Positions 1-10,701 of a stretch of 64,000 bases of DNA are shown one piece after another. The notes under the pieces are model-generated. The model was given only the letters and a program-made list of their open reading frames with translations, was not told where the DNA came from and did not search any database. This DNA comes from an uncultured Rivibacter sp. (GTDB taxonomy: Bacteria; Pseudomonadota; Gammaproteobacteria; Burkholderiales; Burkholderiaceae): the NCBI GenBank assembly GCA_946480925.1, contig CAMLLU010000007.1, forward strand, positions 62,001-126,000. Reading direction: 5' to 3'. How positions within the stretch are numbered: the first letter of the stretch is position 1; every line of letters begins with the position of its first letter. Made by a program: the position numbers and the translations under genes.

Positions 1-25
1 GATGGTCATGTGGCGCGCATGTGGC

Positions 26-529
26 TCAGGCAGGCTGTCGCGCGAGGTCGAGCAGGCGGTCCAGGGCTTCTTCCACCGTCTGCCTGCGCACCGCCGCGCG
101 GTCGCCGTGCAATTGCAGCCGCGCGGCTTCGGCAGCGCGGCCCTTCACGGCCGTGGCCAGCCACACGGTGCCCACCGGCTTGTCGGGCGTGCCGCCGGTG
201 GGGCCGGCGATGCCGGTCACGGCCACCGCGAGATCGGCGCGCGAATGGGCCAGTGCGCCTTCGGCCATGGCCACGGCCACCTCCCGGCTCACCGCGCCAT
301 GGGCCTCGATCAGCGCCGCCGGCACGCCAAGCAGCTCGGTCTTGGCTGCATTGCTGTAGGTCACGAAGCCACGCTCGAACCAATCGCTCGAGCCGCTCAC
401 GCTGGTGCAGGCTGCAGCGATCAACCCGCCGGTGCAGCTTTCGGCCGCGGCAAGCATCCAGCCGCGTTGGCGCAGTGCGTCGGCCAGCGACAGCACTCCG
501 GCTTCGAGGGGGCTCATGCCATCCAGCAT
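26..529 (-). CDS. pncC: Nicotinamide-nucleotide amidase (CinA C-terminal family)
   Basis: This 167-residue protein matches the stand-alone CinA C-terminal domain, which deamidates nicotinamide mononucleotide to nicotinic acid mononucleotide in pyridine nucleotide recycling. Visible family signatures are AESCTGG near residue 30, the VTYSNAAKTELLGV stretch, VSREVAVAMAEGAL and the AVAVTGIAGPTGG loop followed by KPVGTVW. The length is normal for the single-domain form, and there is no N-terminal CinA (MoaB-like) domain. It is the last gene of a minus-strand thiL-pgpA-pncC row, 45 bases after pgpA, so it is probably co-transcribed. The family assignment is firm; the in vivo reaction is taken from family knowledge. 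Confidence 0.93.
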   Translation of the reverse strand: MLDGMSPLEAGVLSLADALRQRGWMLAAAESCTGGLIAAACTSVSGSSDWFERGFVTYSNAAKTELLGVPAALIEAHGAVSREVAVAMAEGALAHSRADLAVAVTGIAGPTGGTPDKPVGTVWLATAVKGRAAEAARLQLHGDRAAVRRQTVEEALDRLLDLARQPA

Positions 530-574
530 TTCATGTCTCCTCGTCTCTCGAGCCTCTCAAGGCGCTCGAGGTCC

Positions 575-1156
575 TCAAAAGAGTCGTTGCCACAGGGCCA
601 TCACCAGCAACGCACACAGCGCGGCGATCAGGTCGTCGAACAGGATGCCGAAGCCCTGGCCCCAGCCGATGCCGGGGTGGCGCGAGCGCTTGAACAGGCG
701 GTCGGCCCAGGCCACCGGGCCGGGCTTGGCAGCATCGAAGAAGCGGAACAGCACGAAGGCCGCGGCTTGCGGCAGCAGCATCTGGTGCCGCACCACGCCC
801 CAGCCGGCATCGAGCTGCGCGCCCGAGGGCGTGACCAGCAGCAGCATGGCCCAGAACGCGAGGATCTCGTCCCACACGATCGAGCCGGGGTCGGCCACCG
901 CCATGTGCTGCGCGGTGCGCGTGCAGGCCCACCAGCCCAGCGGCAGGCTCGCGGCCAGCAGCACGGCCCATTGCAGGTCACTCAGCATCACGTCGAGCAC
1001 CACGAAGCTCAGCCAGGCCCACAGCGTGCCCACGGTGCCCGGCGCCTTGGGGCTCAGGCCACTGCCGAAACCCAATGCCAGGAGATGGGCCGGGTGCGAC
1101 AGCAGGAATCGGACGGTAGGCCGGTAGACCGGCGCGGCAGGTACGGCGGAGGTCAT
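575..1156 (-). CDS. pgpA: Phosphatidylglycerophosphatase A
   Basis: PgpA removes phosphate from phosphatidylglycerophosphate to give phosphatidylglycerol at the inner membrane. The 193-residue product shows the family signatures GSGLSPKAPGTVGT near the N terminus, the DEILAFW segment, FRFFDAAKPGP and GFGILFDDLIAA, separated by hydrophobic membrane segments. I chose the ATG at 1156; an in-frame ATG at 1189 would add 11 residues with no family support. It lies between thiL and pncC on the same strand, the usual Burkholderiales arrangement. The 126-base gap to thiL carries one copy of a GC-rich repeat (see 1184-1243). Confidence 0.93.
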   Translation of the reverse strand: MTSAVPAAPVYRPTVRFLLSHPAHLLALGFGSGLSPKAPGTVGTLWAWLSFVVLDVMLSDLQWAVLLAASLPLGWWACTRTAQHMAVADPGSIVWDEILAFWAMLLLVTPSGAQLDAGWGVVRHQMLLPQAAAFVLFRFFDAAKPGPVAWADRLFKRSRHPGIGWGQGFGILFDDLIAALCALLVMALWQRLF

Positions 1157-1183
1157 GGCGACACCCCGTCCGCTGAATACAGC

Positions 1184-1243
1184 GGCCACCCCTGCGGGAG
1201 GGGGGCGGGCCTTGCCTGGGAGCGGCCCGGCGCGGCGGCCCGG
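1184..1243 (+). repeat. GC-rich intergenic repeat, copy A
   Basis: This 60-base stretch in the pgpA-thiL gap is matched, in reverse complement, by 17649-17706. The final 34 bases (1210-1243) agree at 32 of 34 positions by hand alignment, and the preceding part is a looser match around a C-run/G-run hairpin. Both copies lie between genes, which suggests a dispersed repeat family rather than coding conservation. No transposase is nearby. Confidence 0.6.
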
Positions 1244-1282
1244 GAGGTACAGGTTGACACTGGATGCCTCACGTCCTGCCCT

Positions 1283-2266
1283 TCATGCTCTGAAGTGGTC
1301 GAACGAGCTCCACACGTTGTCGACCGGCTGGCCCCGGCGGCTCACCAGCTGCAGGTCGCGCCGCGCGTCGATGCGGCCGATGCAGGCCACGCCGGTGCCG
1401 GCCTGCTGGCCAGCGTCGAGCACCTGCTGGTGCGCCGCGGCGGGTGCGGTGAACACGAGCTCGTAGTCGTCGCCGCCGGCCAGCGTGCACTCGCGCTGCA
1501 GCTCCAGCGGCTGCGCTGCCAGCACGGCGCTGTGGGGCACGGCATCGACATCGATCACCGCCCCCACGTTCGAGCGCCGCAGCAGGTGCGACAGGTCGCC
1601 CAGCAGCCCGTCGGACACGTCGATCGCAGCGCTGGCCACGCCGCGCAGCGCAAGGCCCAGCGCCACGCGCGGCTGCGGCAGCTCCATCGCACGACGCACC
1701 TTGTCGAAGGCCTCGCCGTCGAGGGTCACGCGGCCGCGGAACACCTCGAGTGCCAGCCGCGCATCGCCTACGCCGCCGTCGTTCGGGTAGCTCACCCACA
1801 CCTCGTCGCCCGGCTGCGCACCGCTGCGCAGCAGCGCACCACCGGCCGGTGTCTCGCCGAACACGGTGATGCAGATGTTCAAGGGGCCGGCGGTGGTGTC
1901 GCCGCCCACCAGCTCACAGCCGTGCGCATCGGCCAGTGCGTGCAGTCCTCGTGAAAAGCCTTCGAGCCAGGCGGCATCCGCGCGCGGCATCGACAAGGCC
2001 AGCGTGTAGGCCACCGGCCGTGCACCGCAGGCCGCGAGATCGCTCAGGTTCACCGCCAGCGCCTTGTGTCCCAGGCGCTCAGGCGCCACGGTGGACAGGA
2101 AGTGGCGCCCTTCGACCAGCATGTCGCTCGAGATCGCGAGCTGCATGCCGGGGCGCGGTGCGAGCAATGCGCAGTCGTCACCCGGGCCCAGTGCCGCATT
2201 CGGCGTGGGGCGGCGGAAGTAGCGCTCGATCAGTTCAAATTCCCCGAGAGGGGCAACAGCATTCAT
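1283..2266 (-). CDS. thiL: Thiamine-phosphate kinase
   Basis: ThiL phosphorylates thiamine monophosphate with ATP to make the cofactor thiamine diphosphate. The 327-residue product carries the AIR-synthase-like kinase motifs in order: GPGDDCALL, SSDMLVEGRHF, NLSDLAACGARP, GGDTTAG, and ISDG-type IDVSDGLLGDLSHLL. I placed the start at the ATG at 2266, whose product MNAVAPLGEFELIERYF begins like other ThiL proteins; the longer frame to 2299 adds 11 unconvincing residues. It heads the minus-strand row thiL-pgpA-pncC and is divergent from the MipA-like gene at 2354. Confidence 0.94.
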   Translation of the reverse strand: MNAVAPLGEFELIERYFRRPTPNAALGPGDDCALLAPRPGMQLAISSDMLVEGRHFLSTVAPERLGHKALAVNLSDLAACGARPVAYTLALSMPRADAAWLEGFSRGLHALADAHGCELVGGDTTAGPLNICITVFGETPAGGALLRSGAQPGDEVWVSYPNDGGVGDARLALEVFRGRVTLDGEAFDKVRRAMELPQPRVALGLALRGVASAAIDVSDGLLGDLSHLLRRSNVGAVIDVDAVPHSAVLAAQPLELQRECTLAGGDDYELVFTAPAAAHQQVLDAGQQAGTGVACIGRIDARRDLQLVSRRGQPVDNVWSSFDHFRA

Positions 2267-2353
2267 GCCTGCCATTGTGGCGCGGGCGTTTTCGCCCACG
2301 GCGGCACGGCCCTGCGGCTACCATGGCGCGCCCTCGTTTCACCGCCGCCCCAC

Positions 2354-3223
2354 ATGCACCACACCTGCCGCCCAGCCGCCCTCCTGTTGGCCTGCAGCCT
2401 GCTGGCCGCCGCACCCGCCGGCGCCCAGGATGCAGACACCCTTGCCGACGAACGCGGTGGCAGCGGCAAGGCCGTGTGGTCGCTGGGTCTTGGCGTGGTG
2501 GCCATGCGCCTGCCCGACTACCGAGGCTCCGACGAAAGCCGCAACCGCGTGCTGCCGTTCCCGGCCTTCTACTACCGCGGCCCGCGCGTGCAGGCCACGC
2601 GCGAAGGCATTCGCGCCGAGCTGTTCGAAGGCAGCCGTTTCGAGCTGGACCTGAGCCTTGCCGGCAGCCTGCCGGTGCGCAGCGAAGGCAACCGCGCCCG
2701 CTCCGGCATGCCGGACCTCGACCCCACGGTGGAGTTCGGCCCGTCGCTCAATGCATGGCTGTGGCGCAGCGAAGCCGGGGACAGCGAGCTCAGCCTGCGC
2801 CTGCCGCTGCGCGCCGCGATGAACGTCGACCGCGACGGCCTGCATATGCGAGGCTGGCAGTTCGGCCCGCGGCTGCATTGGCGCACACGCTCGCTGCCGG
2901 GGCTGGAAGGCTGGCGCGTCGGCCTCTCGGGCGGGCCGCTGTGGGGTTCACGGCGCTGGCATGCCTACTTCTACGAAGTGGCGCCGGAGTTCGCGCGTAC
3001 CAACCGGCCGGCCTACGCCGCGCACGGCGGCTACGCGGGCTTGCAGGCCACGTTGTCGGTCTCGCGCGGCTTCGGCCCGTGGAACGTGTTCGGCTTCGTG
3101 CGCGGTGACAGCCTGCACGGCGCCACCTTCGAAGACAGCCCGCTGGTCAGGCAGCGCAGCAACACCGCCTTCGGCTTCGGCGTGAGCCGCAGCTTCTGGG
3201 GCACGGCGCTGCAGCAGCAGTAG
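2354..3223 (+). CDS. MipA/OmpV family outer membrane protein
   Basis: The 289-residue product begins with a clear signal peptide (hydrophobic LLLACSLLAAAPAGAQ, cleavage probably after AGA). The mature part is rich in alternating aromatic and polar beta-strand segments, with the family-like opening VWSLGLGVVAMRLPDYRGSD and FPAFYYRGPRV, and it ends in a short strand containing Phe and Trp. MipA/OmpV proteins are outer membrane barrels; MipA also scaffolds murein enzymes in E. coli. The ATG at 2354 was chosen because it starts directly before the signal peptide, although the frame is open further upstream. The gene stands alone and converges on the SPFH gene at 3241. Confidence 0.85.
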   Translation: MHHTCRPAALLLACSLLAAAPAGAQDADTLADERGGSGKAVWSLGLGVVAMRLPDYRGSDESRNRVLPFPAFYYRGPRVQATREGIRAELFEGSRFELDLSLAGSLPVRSEGNRARSGMPDLDPTVEFGPSLNAWLWRSEAGDSELSLRLPLRAAMNVDRDGLHMRGWQFGPRLHWRTRSLPGLEGWRVGLSGGPLWGSRRWHAYFYEVAPEFARTNRPAYAAHGGYAGLQATLSVSRGFGPWNVFGFVRGDSLHGATFEDSPLVRQRSNTAFGFGVSRSFWGTALQQQ

Positions 3224-3240
3224 CGCCGCGCGCGCTTCGC

Positions 3241-4092
3241 TCATTTGCCGCCGCCCGCGCCGATGTTGATGAGCGGCGCGCTCTGCATGTTCGCCGGGAT
3301 CACCACCGTGTGCGAGCTGCCCTTTTCGGCGAACTTCTGCAGCGCGAGGTTGGCTTCGTGCTGCAGGTATTCGCGCGTGAGGCTCTGGTTGATGATCTGG
3401 TTGGCCTTGGCGATGCCCTCGGCCTTCTTGATCTCGACCTGAGCCTCGGCCTCGGCGATCTGGATGCGCTGCTTGGTGGTCTCGAGCTGCTTCTGCGCGG
3501 CCACCGAGTCCTGGATGGCCTTTTCGATGGCCGGGTCGGTGGTGAGCGCGCGGATCACCACGCGCGAGATGTTGAACACGCCCTTGTCGTTGGTGTCGAG
3601 CTCGGCCTGCAGGGCCTTGCGCACGGCCACCGCGATCTCGTCGCGCCTGGTGTGCATCACGAGGCTGTCCACGTGCGAGGTTTCCTCGTAGACGATGTTG
3701 CGCGCCAGCCGCTGCACCAGCCCGTAGGCGGGCAGCAGCACGCCGGTGGCTTCGTCATGGACGTGCTGCGAGGCGTACTTCACGTACAGGTCGGCGATGC
3801 TGCTGGCGCTGGCGCTGTAGTAGACGGTGAGGTCGAGGTCGCGCAGCGAGAGGTTGTCGCGCGCCTTGGGCGTGAGGTCGTTCAGGTCGATGGCGATTTC
3901 CTTCGCCGAGAACTGCTGCACGCGCGAGATGCCGGGCAGCCGGAAGAACAAGCCCGGCTCGAGCTCCTGCGTGTCCACCTTGCCCAGCGTGGTGCGCACG
4001 CCGACGTTGCCGCTCTCGATGGTGCCGCAGCTGGTGAGCACCAGCAGTGCCGCCAGCGCGACGAGAACTCCTGAAACGATGCGTCCGATCAT
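3241..4092 (-). CDS. SPFH/prohibitin-family lipoprotein
   Basis: A 283-residue protein of the SPFH (band 7, prohibitin) superfamily. It opens with a hydrophobic signal (GRIVSGVLVALAALLVL) ending in the lipobox-like LTSC, so it is likely a lipid-anchored periplasmic-facing protein, unlike most prohibitin homologues, which keep a transmembrane anchor. The SPFH domain runs from about residue 30 (SGNVGVRTTLGKVDTQELEPG) to 190, followed by an Ala/Glu/Lys-rich helical stretch with KKAEGIAKANQIINQSLT. SPFH proteins form large membrane-associated assemblies. The ATG at 4092 was preferred over 4110 because it places the signal at the N terminus. It lies 60 bases downstream of the response regulator gene on the same strand. 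Confidence 0.82.
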   Translation of the reverse strand: MIGRIVSGVLVALAALLVLTSCGTIESGNVGVRTTLGKVDTQELEPGLFFRLPGISRVQQFSAKEIAIDLNDLTPKARDNLSLRDLDLTVYYSASASSIADLYVKYASQHVHDEATGVLLPAYGLVQRLARNIVYEETSHVDSLVMHTRRDEIAVAVRKALQAELDTNDKGVFNISRVVIRALTTDPAIEKAIQDSVAAQKQLETTKQRIQIAEAEAQVEIKKAEGIAKANQIINQSLTREYLQHEANLALQKFAEKGSSHTVVIPANMQSAPLINIGAGGGK

Positions 4093-4152
4093 TGCCGCCC
4101 TCCTCTCCAAAGTAGGCGCGGCGGATGATAGGGCGTTCCTCCTCGGACTTGG

Positions 4153-4818
4153 CTAGCTCAACCCTCGCAGCAGGTTCGCCAGCTCCACCGCCGAGCGCAC
4201 GTCCATCTTCTCGAACACGCGGGCGCGGTGCACTTCGACCGTGCGCACGCTGATGTTCAGCTCGTCGGCGATCAGCTTGTTGGGCCGGCCTTCGATGACC
4301 AGCCGCATCACGTCGCGCTCGCGGTCGGTGAGCTCGGAAAGGCGCTGGCGCACGGCCTCCTGCTCGCGGTGCATCAGCAGCACCTCGGCGCTGCGGGCGA
4401 GCGCCTGCTCCACGCGGTCGACCAGAGCGTTGTCCGAAAAAGGCTTTTCGAAGAAGTCGAACGCGCCGCGCTTGACCGCTGCTACCGCGGTGGGCACGTC
4501 GCCATGGCCGGTGAGGAAGATCACCGGCATCAAGTCGATCAGCTGGCGCTCGACGAGCCGCTCGAAGAACTGGATGCCGCTCATGCCCGGCATGCGTACG
4601 TCCAGCAACAGGCAGCACGGCGAAGCCGGCTTGAACACGCGCGCACCGGGAGGGCCGCTGCTGCGCGAGTCGAGCATGGTTTCGAAAGCTTCGGCCGATG
4701 CGTAGCCTTCGGACAGCAGGCGGCGCGAGCGCAGCAGCCAGGCCAGCGCGTCGCGCACGACGTCCTCGTCGTCGACGAGGTAGACCATGGGCAGGCCAAG
4801 GGACGCGGGAGTGCTCAT
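4153..4818 (-). CDS. FixJ-family response regulator, DctR-like
   Basis: A 221-residue two-component regulator. The receiver domain (about residues 12-135) shows the acidic pair in YLVDDED, the phospho-acceptor Asp in LLLDVRMPGMSG, the Thr of ILTGH and the Lys of FFEKPF. The C-terminal LuxR-type helix-turn-helix contains LTDRERDVMRLVIEGRPNK and the ISVRTVEVHRARVFEKM recognition region. It sits 6 bases after the sensor kinase gene on the same strand, so the two form a pair. The kinase resembles DctS, and the divergent neighbour is malic enzyme, so C4-dicarboxylate sensing is a reasonable inference, not proven. Confidence 0.9.
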   Translation of the reverse strand: MSTPASLGLPMVYLVDDEDVVRDALAWLLRSRRLLSEGYASAEAFETMLDSRSSGPPGARVFKPASPCCLLLDVRMPGMSGIQFFERLVERQLIDLMPVIFLTGHGDVPTAVAAVKRGAFDFFEKPFSDNALVDRVEQALARSAEVLLMHREQEAVRQRLSELTDRERDVMRLVIEGRPNKLIADELNISVRTVEVHRARVFEKMDVRSAVELANLLRGLS

Positions 4819-4824
4819 CTCATC

Positions 4825-6966
4825 CTAGGGTGGTGGCGGAGCTTCGGCCACCGTGCTCGCCGTGCTGGCGGATGCCGCTTCGTCGGCGGGCGATGACATG
4901 GCCGCCGGTAGCGTAAACCGAAACTCGGTGCCCGTGACGCTGCCGTCGACCGCGGTGAGGCTCTCGAACACCAGCGCGCCGCCGTGCTGTTCGATCACCG
5001 TGCGGCACAGGCTCAGGCCCAGGCCCATGCCTTCGGACTTGGTGGTGAAGAACGGCGTGAACAGGCGCTCGGCCACTTCCTGCGGAATGCCCGGTCCGCG
5101 GTCGCGCACCGCGATGCTGACCCAGCGTGATTCATGGCCGGAGGCCGTGACCGCGCGCACCTGCAGCGTCAGCGTGCGGTGCTCGAGCGGCGTGGCGATC
5201 TCCATCGCCTGGATGGCGTTGCGCGTGAGGTTCAGCAGCACCTGCTCGACCATCGTGCGGTCGCAGGTCACCCGCGGCACGGGCTGCGGCAGGTCGAGCT
5301 CGATGCGCGTGCCGCTCTTGCGGGCCTGCAGCCGCACCAGCGGCAGCACCGCGTCGATCAAATGGTCGGCACGCAGCGATTCGCGCAGCTGCTCGCGCCG
5401 GCGCACGAAGTTGTGCACGCTCTTGATCACGCGGCCGGCCCGCTCGGCTTGTTCGGCGATGCGGCCGGTAGCCTGCCGGATCAGCGCGAGCGTTTCGTCC
5501 TGCGGGTTCTTGGGGATCAGGTTCAGCGTGCCGGTGGCATAGCTGGCAATGGCCGCCAGCGGCTGGTTCAGCTCGTGGCTGAGCAGCGAGGCCATCTCGC
5601 CCACGGTGGCCAGGCGCGCGGTGGCCTGCAGCTTTTCCTGCTGCTGGCGCGAGAGCTCTTCGGCGCGGCGCTGCGCGCGGATGTCGAGTGCGGCGCTCAT
5701 CCAGCCAGTCTGCCGGCCGTCCAGGTCGACCAGGGGGGCCTCGTAGATCATCACCGGAAAGCGCTCGCCGCTGCGGTGCATGAACGTGGTCTCGAAACCT
5801 TCGCGCGGCGGTGCGTTGCCGGCCAGGCGCACACGCTGGCGGCGTGTGTATTCATCCACCATCTCGGGCGGCCAGTAGGGCGGCGTGGTGCTGCCCAGGA
5901 GCTCCCGGGCCGTAAAGCCCACCATCTCGCAGAACGCCGGGTTCACGTAGGTGATGCGGCCCTGCAGGTCGCGCGCGCGCAGGCCCGTGACGAGCGAATC
6001 TTCCATCGCGCGGCGCATCGCCAGCGCCTCGGCGAGCCGGCGCTCGGCCGCGGCCCGCTTGCGCACGTCGCGCACCAGCAGCCACACGAGGCCCGACAGC
6101 GCCAGCGACAGGCCCAGCACCAGCGCGGTGGCCAGGTTGGGAATGAGGCGCGGGCCGCCGGTGGCGCTGTCGGCGCGCAGCGCGAGCGTGAGGCCGGGCA
6201 GGTCCACCAGCCGCTCGGCCACGTAGACACCGGCGCCGCGCGGCAGGCCGGCACGCGCCAGTCGCGTGCCGTCGCCTTCGACGAACGAGATCTCGTGGGT
6301 GCGCGTGGCCTCGGGGTTGATCATCTGCTCCAGCGCCACGCCCAGCGAGATGGTCGCCACCATGGCGCCGCTGGGCACGCCGCCGCTCAGCACGGGCAGG
6401 CACACGTCGGTGACCTCCATGCCCAGGCCGCCTTGCAGCGGCACGAAATAACTGCGCGAAAACGCCGGCCCCGCCAGGCGCCGCGCGGCGGCGCACGCCA
6501 CTTCGGCCTCGAGGTCGAGATCGTCGCGCGAGATCATCGAAAACAGTGGCGGGCGGTACGGCGACTCGACCGCTTCCTGGATCAAGAAGCGCGCGTCACG
6601 CCGCTCCAGGCGCATCAGCTCGCGGCGGTTGCGCAGCAGCGTGGCGGCGTCTTCGCGCCATTGCGGCAGCGACGGGTCGTTCCACAACAGGGCCTGCAGG
6701 CTCTGCAGATCGCCGGCGAGCGCCTGCCGCACGTCGGCCGCAGAGCTGGCGGCGGCGAGTTCCACCTCTTCCTGCGCGCGGGTCTGTTCGTAGTTGGCGG
6801 TGAGCCCCAGCAGCAGCACCTGCGCCACCAATAGCAGCGCCACCAGCAGCACCCACGGCCAGGACCGCCGCCAGCGGCGCCAGCGCACGGCCGGCCGCGG
6901 CTGGGCAACTTCGGCAGCGTCGGCCGGCGGCGAAGAGGGCAACAAAGGCTCGGTAGACAAGGCCAT
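4825..6966 (-). CDS. Membrane sensor histidine kinase, DctS-like
   Basis: A 713-residue sensor kinase. Transmembrane helix 1 is near residues 35-55 (WPWVLLVALLLVAQVLLLGL), followed by a periplasmic sensor region to about 285 and a second helix (LVLGLSLALSGLVWLLV). A PAS domain follows (ITYVNPAFCEMVGFTARELLG), then HisKA with the phosphorylated His in SHELNQPLAAIASYATG, and an HATPase domain with NLTRNAIQAM, DRGPGIP and GMGLGLSLCRTVIEQHGG. This order matches DctS-type C4-dicarboxylate sensors. The ATG at 6966 was chosen because the open frame above it encodes no recognisable sequence. It is paired with the response regulator at 4153 and is divergent from maeB; no dicarboxylate transporter is in the window. 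Confidence 0.88.
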   Translation of the reverse strand: MALSTEPLLPSSPPADAAEVAQPRPAVRWRRWRRSWPWVLLVALLLVAQVLLLGLTANYEQTRAQEEVELAAASSAADVRQALAGDLQSLQALLWNDPSLPQWREDAATLLRNRRELMRLERRDARFLIQEAVESPYRPPLFSMISRDDLDLEAEVACAAARRLAGPAFSRSYFVPLQGGLGMEVTDVCLPVLSGGVPSGAMVATISLGVALEQMINPEATRTHEISFVEGDGTRLARAGLPRGAGVYVAERLVDLPGLTLALRADSATGGPRLIPNLATALVLGLSLALSGLVWLLVRDVRKRAAAERRLAEALAMRRAMEDSLVTGLRARDLQGRITYVNPAFCEMVGFTARELLGSTTPPYWPPEMVDEYTRRQRVRLAGNAPPREGFETTFMHRSGERFPVMIYEAPLVDLDGRQTGWMSAALDIRAQRRAEELSRQQQEKLQATARLATVGEMASLLSHELNQPLAAIASYATGTLNLIPKNPQDETLALIRQATGRIAEQAERAGRVIKSVHNFVRRREQLRESLRADHLIDAVLPLVRLQARKSGTRIELDLPQPVPRVTCDRTMVEQVLLNLTRNAIQAMEIATPLEHRTLTLQVRAVTASGHESRWVSIAVRDRGPGIPQEVAERLFTPFFTTKSEGMGLGLSLCRTVIEQHGGALVFESLTAVDGSVTGTEFRFTLPAAMSSPADEAASASTASTVAEAPPPP

Positions 6967-7173
6967 GCTCGACGGCGTGCTGCACGCCGGCAGCCAGTAT
7001 TGCGGACCGCCAGACAAAACAGATACGCAATTTCGCGCATGGCTGGCTTCGGCTGCCTGCGAAACACTGCGGTGCGGCCCGCAACGGGGGCACGCTGACC
7101 GGGAGTGCAGGCCCGGCATGGCGTGATGCCGAAACGGCTGTCAACGAGCTGTCCTGGCGAGCAAGTGCCTTCC

Positions 7174-7179
7174 TACAAT
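7174..7179 (+). promoter_or_regulatory. Putative -10 box upstream of maeB
   Basis: TACAAT lies 80 bases before the maeB start, in the 292-base gap between the divergent sensor kinase and maeB. I see no convincing -35 box at 16-18 bases, so this may be an activator-dependent promoter. The rest of the gap shows nothing I can name. Confidence 0.3.
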
Positions 7180-7258
7180 GGTCCTCCCGCTTGGCGCGGG
7201 GCGGCTCTCGCCGGAGCCAGTAAAGCGCGGCGAACAACAACCGAGACGAGACATAGCG

Positions 7259-9556
<2,298 letters not shown>

Positions 9557-9590
9557 CACGAAGACGTAACAGACACGGTCTGTGTCCAAG

Positions 9591-9624
9591 AACGGGCGGG
9601 TTGCCACGGCAGCCCGCCCGTTTT
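9591..9624 (+). terminator. Rho-independent terminator of maeB
   Basis: A 10-base-pair stem AACGGGCGGG / CCCGCCCGTT (9591-9600 with 9613-9622) with a 12-base loop is followed directly by T residues. It lies 34 bases after the maeB stop. Confidence 0.8.
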
Positions 9625-9813
9625 GCTTTACAAGATGACTACCTCGCCATGAAGCGCGCGCAGAGTCGCCGCCAATGCTTCATCGGCAAGGAGGTGTGCG
9701 CACGCTTACTTTTGCCGAAAAGCCCGACGAGGTTGCCGCAAATTGTGGCAAACCCTTGAGCTTGCTGCCCCATTTCGATACCATGTCGGGCTTCAGGATT
9801 CAGGGAAAACCCC

Positions 9814-10230
9814 GTGCTGTTCTTTGGTCGGCCACCGTCGTGGCAGTCGCTCCGGTCATTCGGAGGACTCATCGCCCTGGCGGGAAGCTTGGCACTGGCG
9901 CCGGCAGGCGTCTCGGCCAAAGAGGCGGCCAAAGCCACTGACGCGACGGTTTCGCTGCAGACCCTGCCCCCCGAAGCACAGGCGACACACCGGCTGATCT
10001 CTGCTGGCGGCCCTTTCCCCTACGCAAAGGACGGCGGCGTGTTCGGCAACCGTGAGCGCTTGCTGCCCCGGCACCCTCGCGGCTACTACCGTGAGTACAC
10101 GGTCAAGACGCCGGGGGCCAAGAATCGGGGGGCTAGGCGCATCGTCTGCGGCGGGGAGCAACCCCGAACCCCTGAAGCCTGTTACTACACCCAGGACCAC
10201 TACGCGAGTTTCCTCCGCATCGCGCCCTGA
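9814..10230 (+). CDS. Secreted guanyl-specific ribonuclease, barnase/RNase Sa family
   Basis: A 138-residue protein with a signal peptide (LRSFGGLIALAGSLALAPAGVSA) and a mature domain of about 95 residues that matches microbial RNase (barnase, RNase Sa). The FGNRERLLP turn, the catalytic Glu in YYREYTVKTPG, the Arg in RGARRIV and the catalytic His in YTQDHYASF are all in the expected order. These enzymes cleave single-stranded RNA after guanosine. A CG-CYYT pair of cysteines may form a disulfide in the periplasm. The start is a GTG at 9814; no better upstream start is in frame. The barstar gene follows within about 30-40 bases, so toxin and inhibitor are made together. Confidence 0.85.
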   Translation: MLFFGRPPSWQSLRSFGGLIALAGSLALAPAGVSAKEAAKATDATVSLQTLPPEAQATHRLISAGGPFPYAKDGGVFGNRERLLPRHPRGYYREYTVKTPGAKNRGARRIVCGGEQPRTPEACYYTQDHYASFLRIAP

Positions 10231-10270
10231 GTGGTCGGAGCTTTTTTGAACCAGGAGGATCGTGACCATC

Positions 10271-10666
10271 ATGCTGTTGCAGACAGTCCGTCCGAACATC
10301 GTCCAGGCGATCCGCGCTTTCCGCGTGGAAGACTTGGCCCAGGCCGCCCAGGACACCGGCCAACACTTCCTCTATGCCAATCTGGGCAATGCCCAGTCCA
10401 AGCAGGAGGTGATGGAGTCGATCGCCGAGGCCTTCTTGTTCCCGCAGCACTTCGGCAAGAACCTCGACGCGCTTTACGACTGCATGACCGATCTGGTCAA
10501 CAAGGCCGGCAGCCAGCCGGGCTTCGTCGTCGTGCTGGAGCAGTTGCCCGACAACGCCAAGTTCGACCGCGAAGCACGCGAGCAATTGCTCGACGTGTTC
10601 CGCGACGCGGCTGACTTCTGGGCGGAGAGGCGCATACCCTTCAGGTGTTTTTATTCTTTTCAGTAG
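10271..10666 (+). CDS. Barstar-family ribonuclease inhibitor
   Basis: A 131-residue (134 from the GTG at 10262) barstar homologue. It carries the typical order: an N-terminal strand, a helix with YANLGNAQSKQEVMESIAEAF, the inhibitory-loop region FPQHFGKNLDALYDCMTDL, and a C-terminal strand RRIPFRCFYSF. Barstars block the active site of barnase-type RNases in the cytoplasm. An AGGAGG ribosome site at 10253-10258 lies 3 bases from the GTG at 10262 and 12 from the ATG at 10271; neither spacing is ideal, so the start is uncertain by three codons. It follows the RNase gene and should protect the producer. Confidence 0.88.
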   Translation: MLLQTVRPNIVQAIRAFRVEDLAQAAQDTGQHFLYANLGNAQSKQEVMESIAEAFLFPQHFGKNLDALYDCMTDLVNKAGSQPGFVVVLEQLPDNAKFDREAREQLLDVFRDAADFWAERRIPFRCFYSFQ

Positions 10667-10701
10667 CCCGTTCCCAGGACAATGGCCAGTGGGAACGGGC
10701 G

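Noticed and set aside
2..1954. Very long plus-strand open frame over the pncC-pgpA-thiL region
   Set aside because: It is a shadow on the opposite strand of three well-identified genes, caused by high GC; its translation resembles no family.
9569..9590. Second hairpin (AGACACGGTCTGTGT) before the maeB terminator
   Set aside because: The arms are short and imperfect; the adjacent 10-bp stem with T-run is a sufficient terminator.
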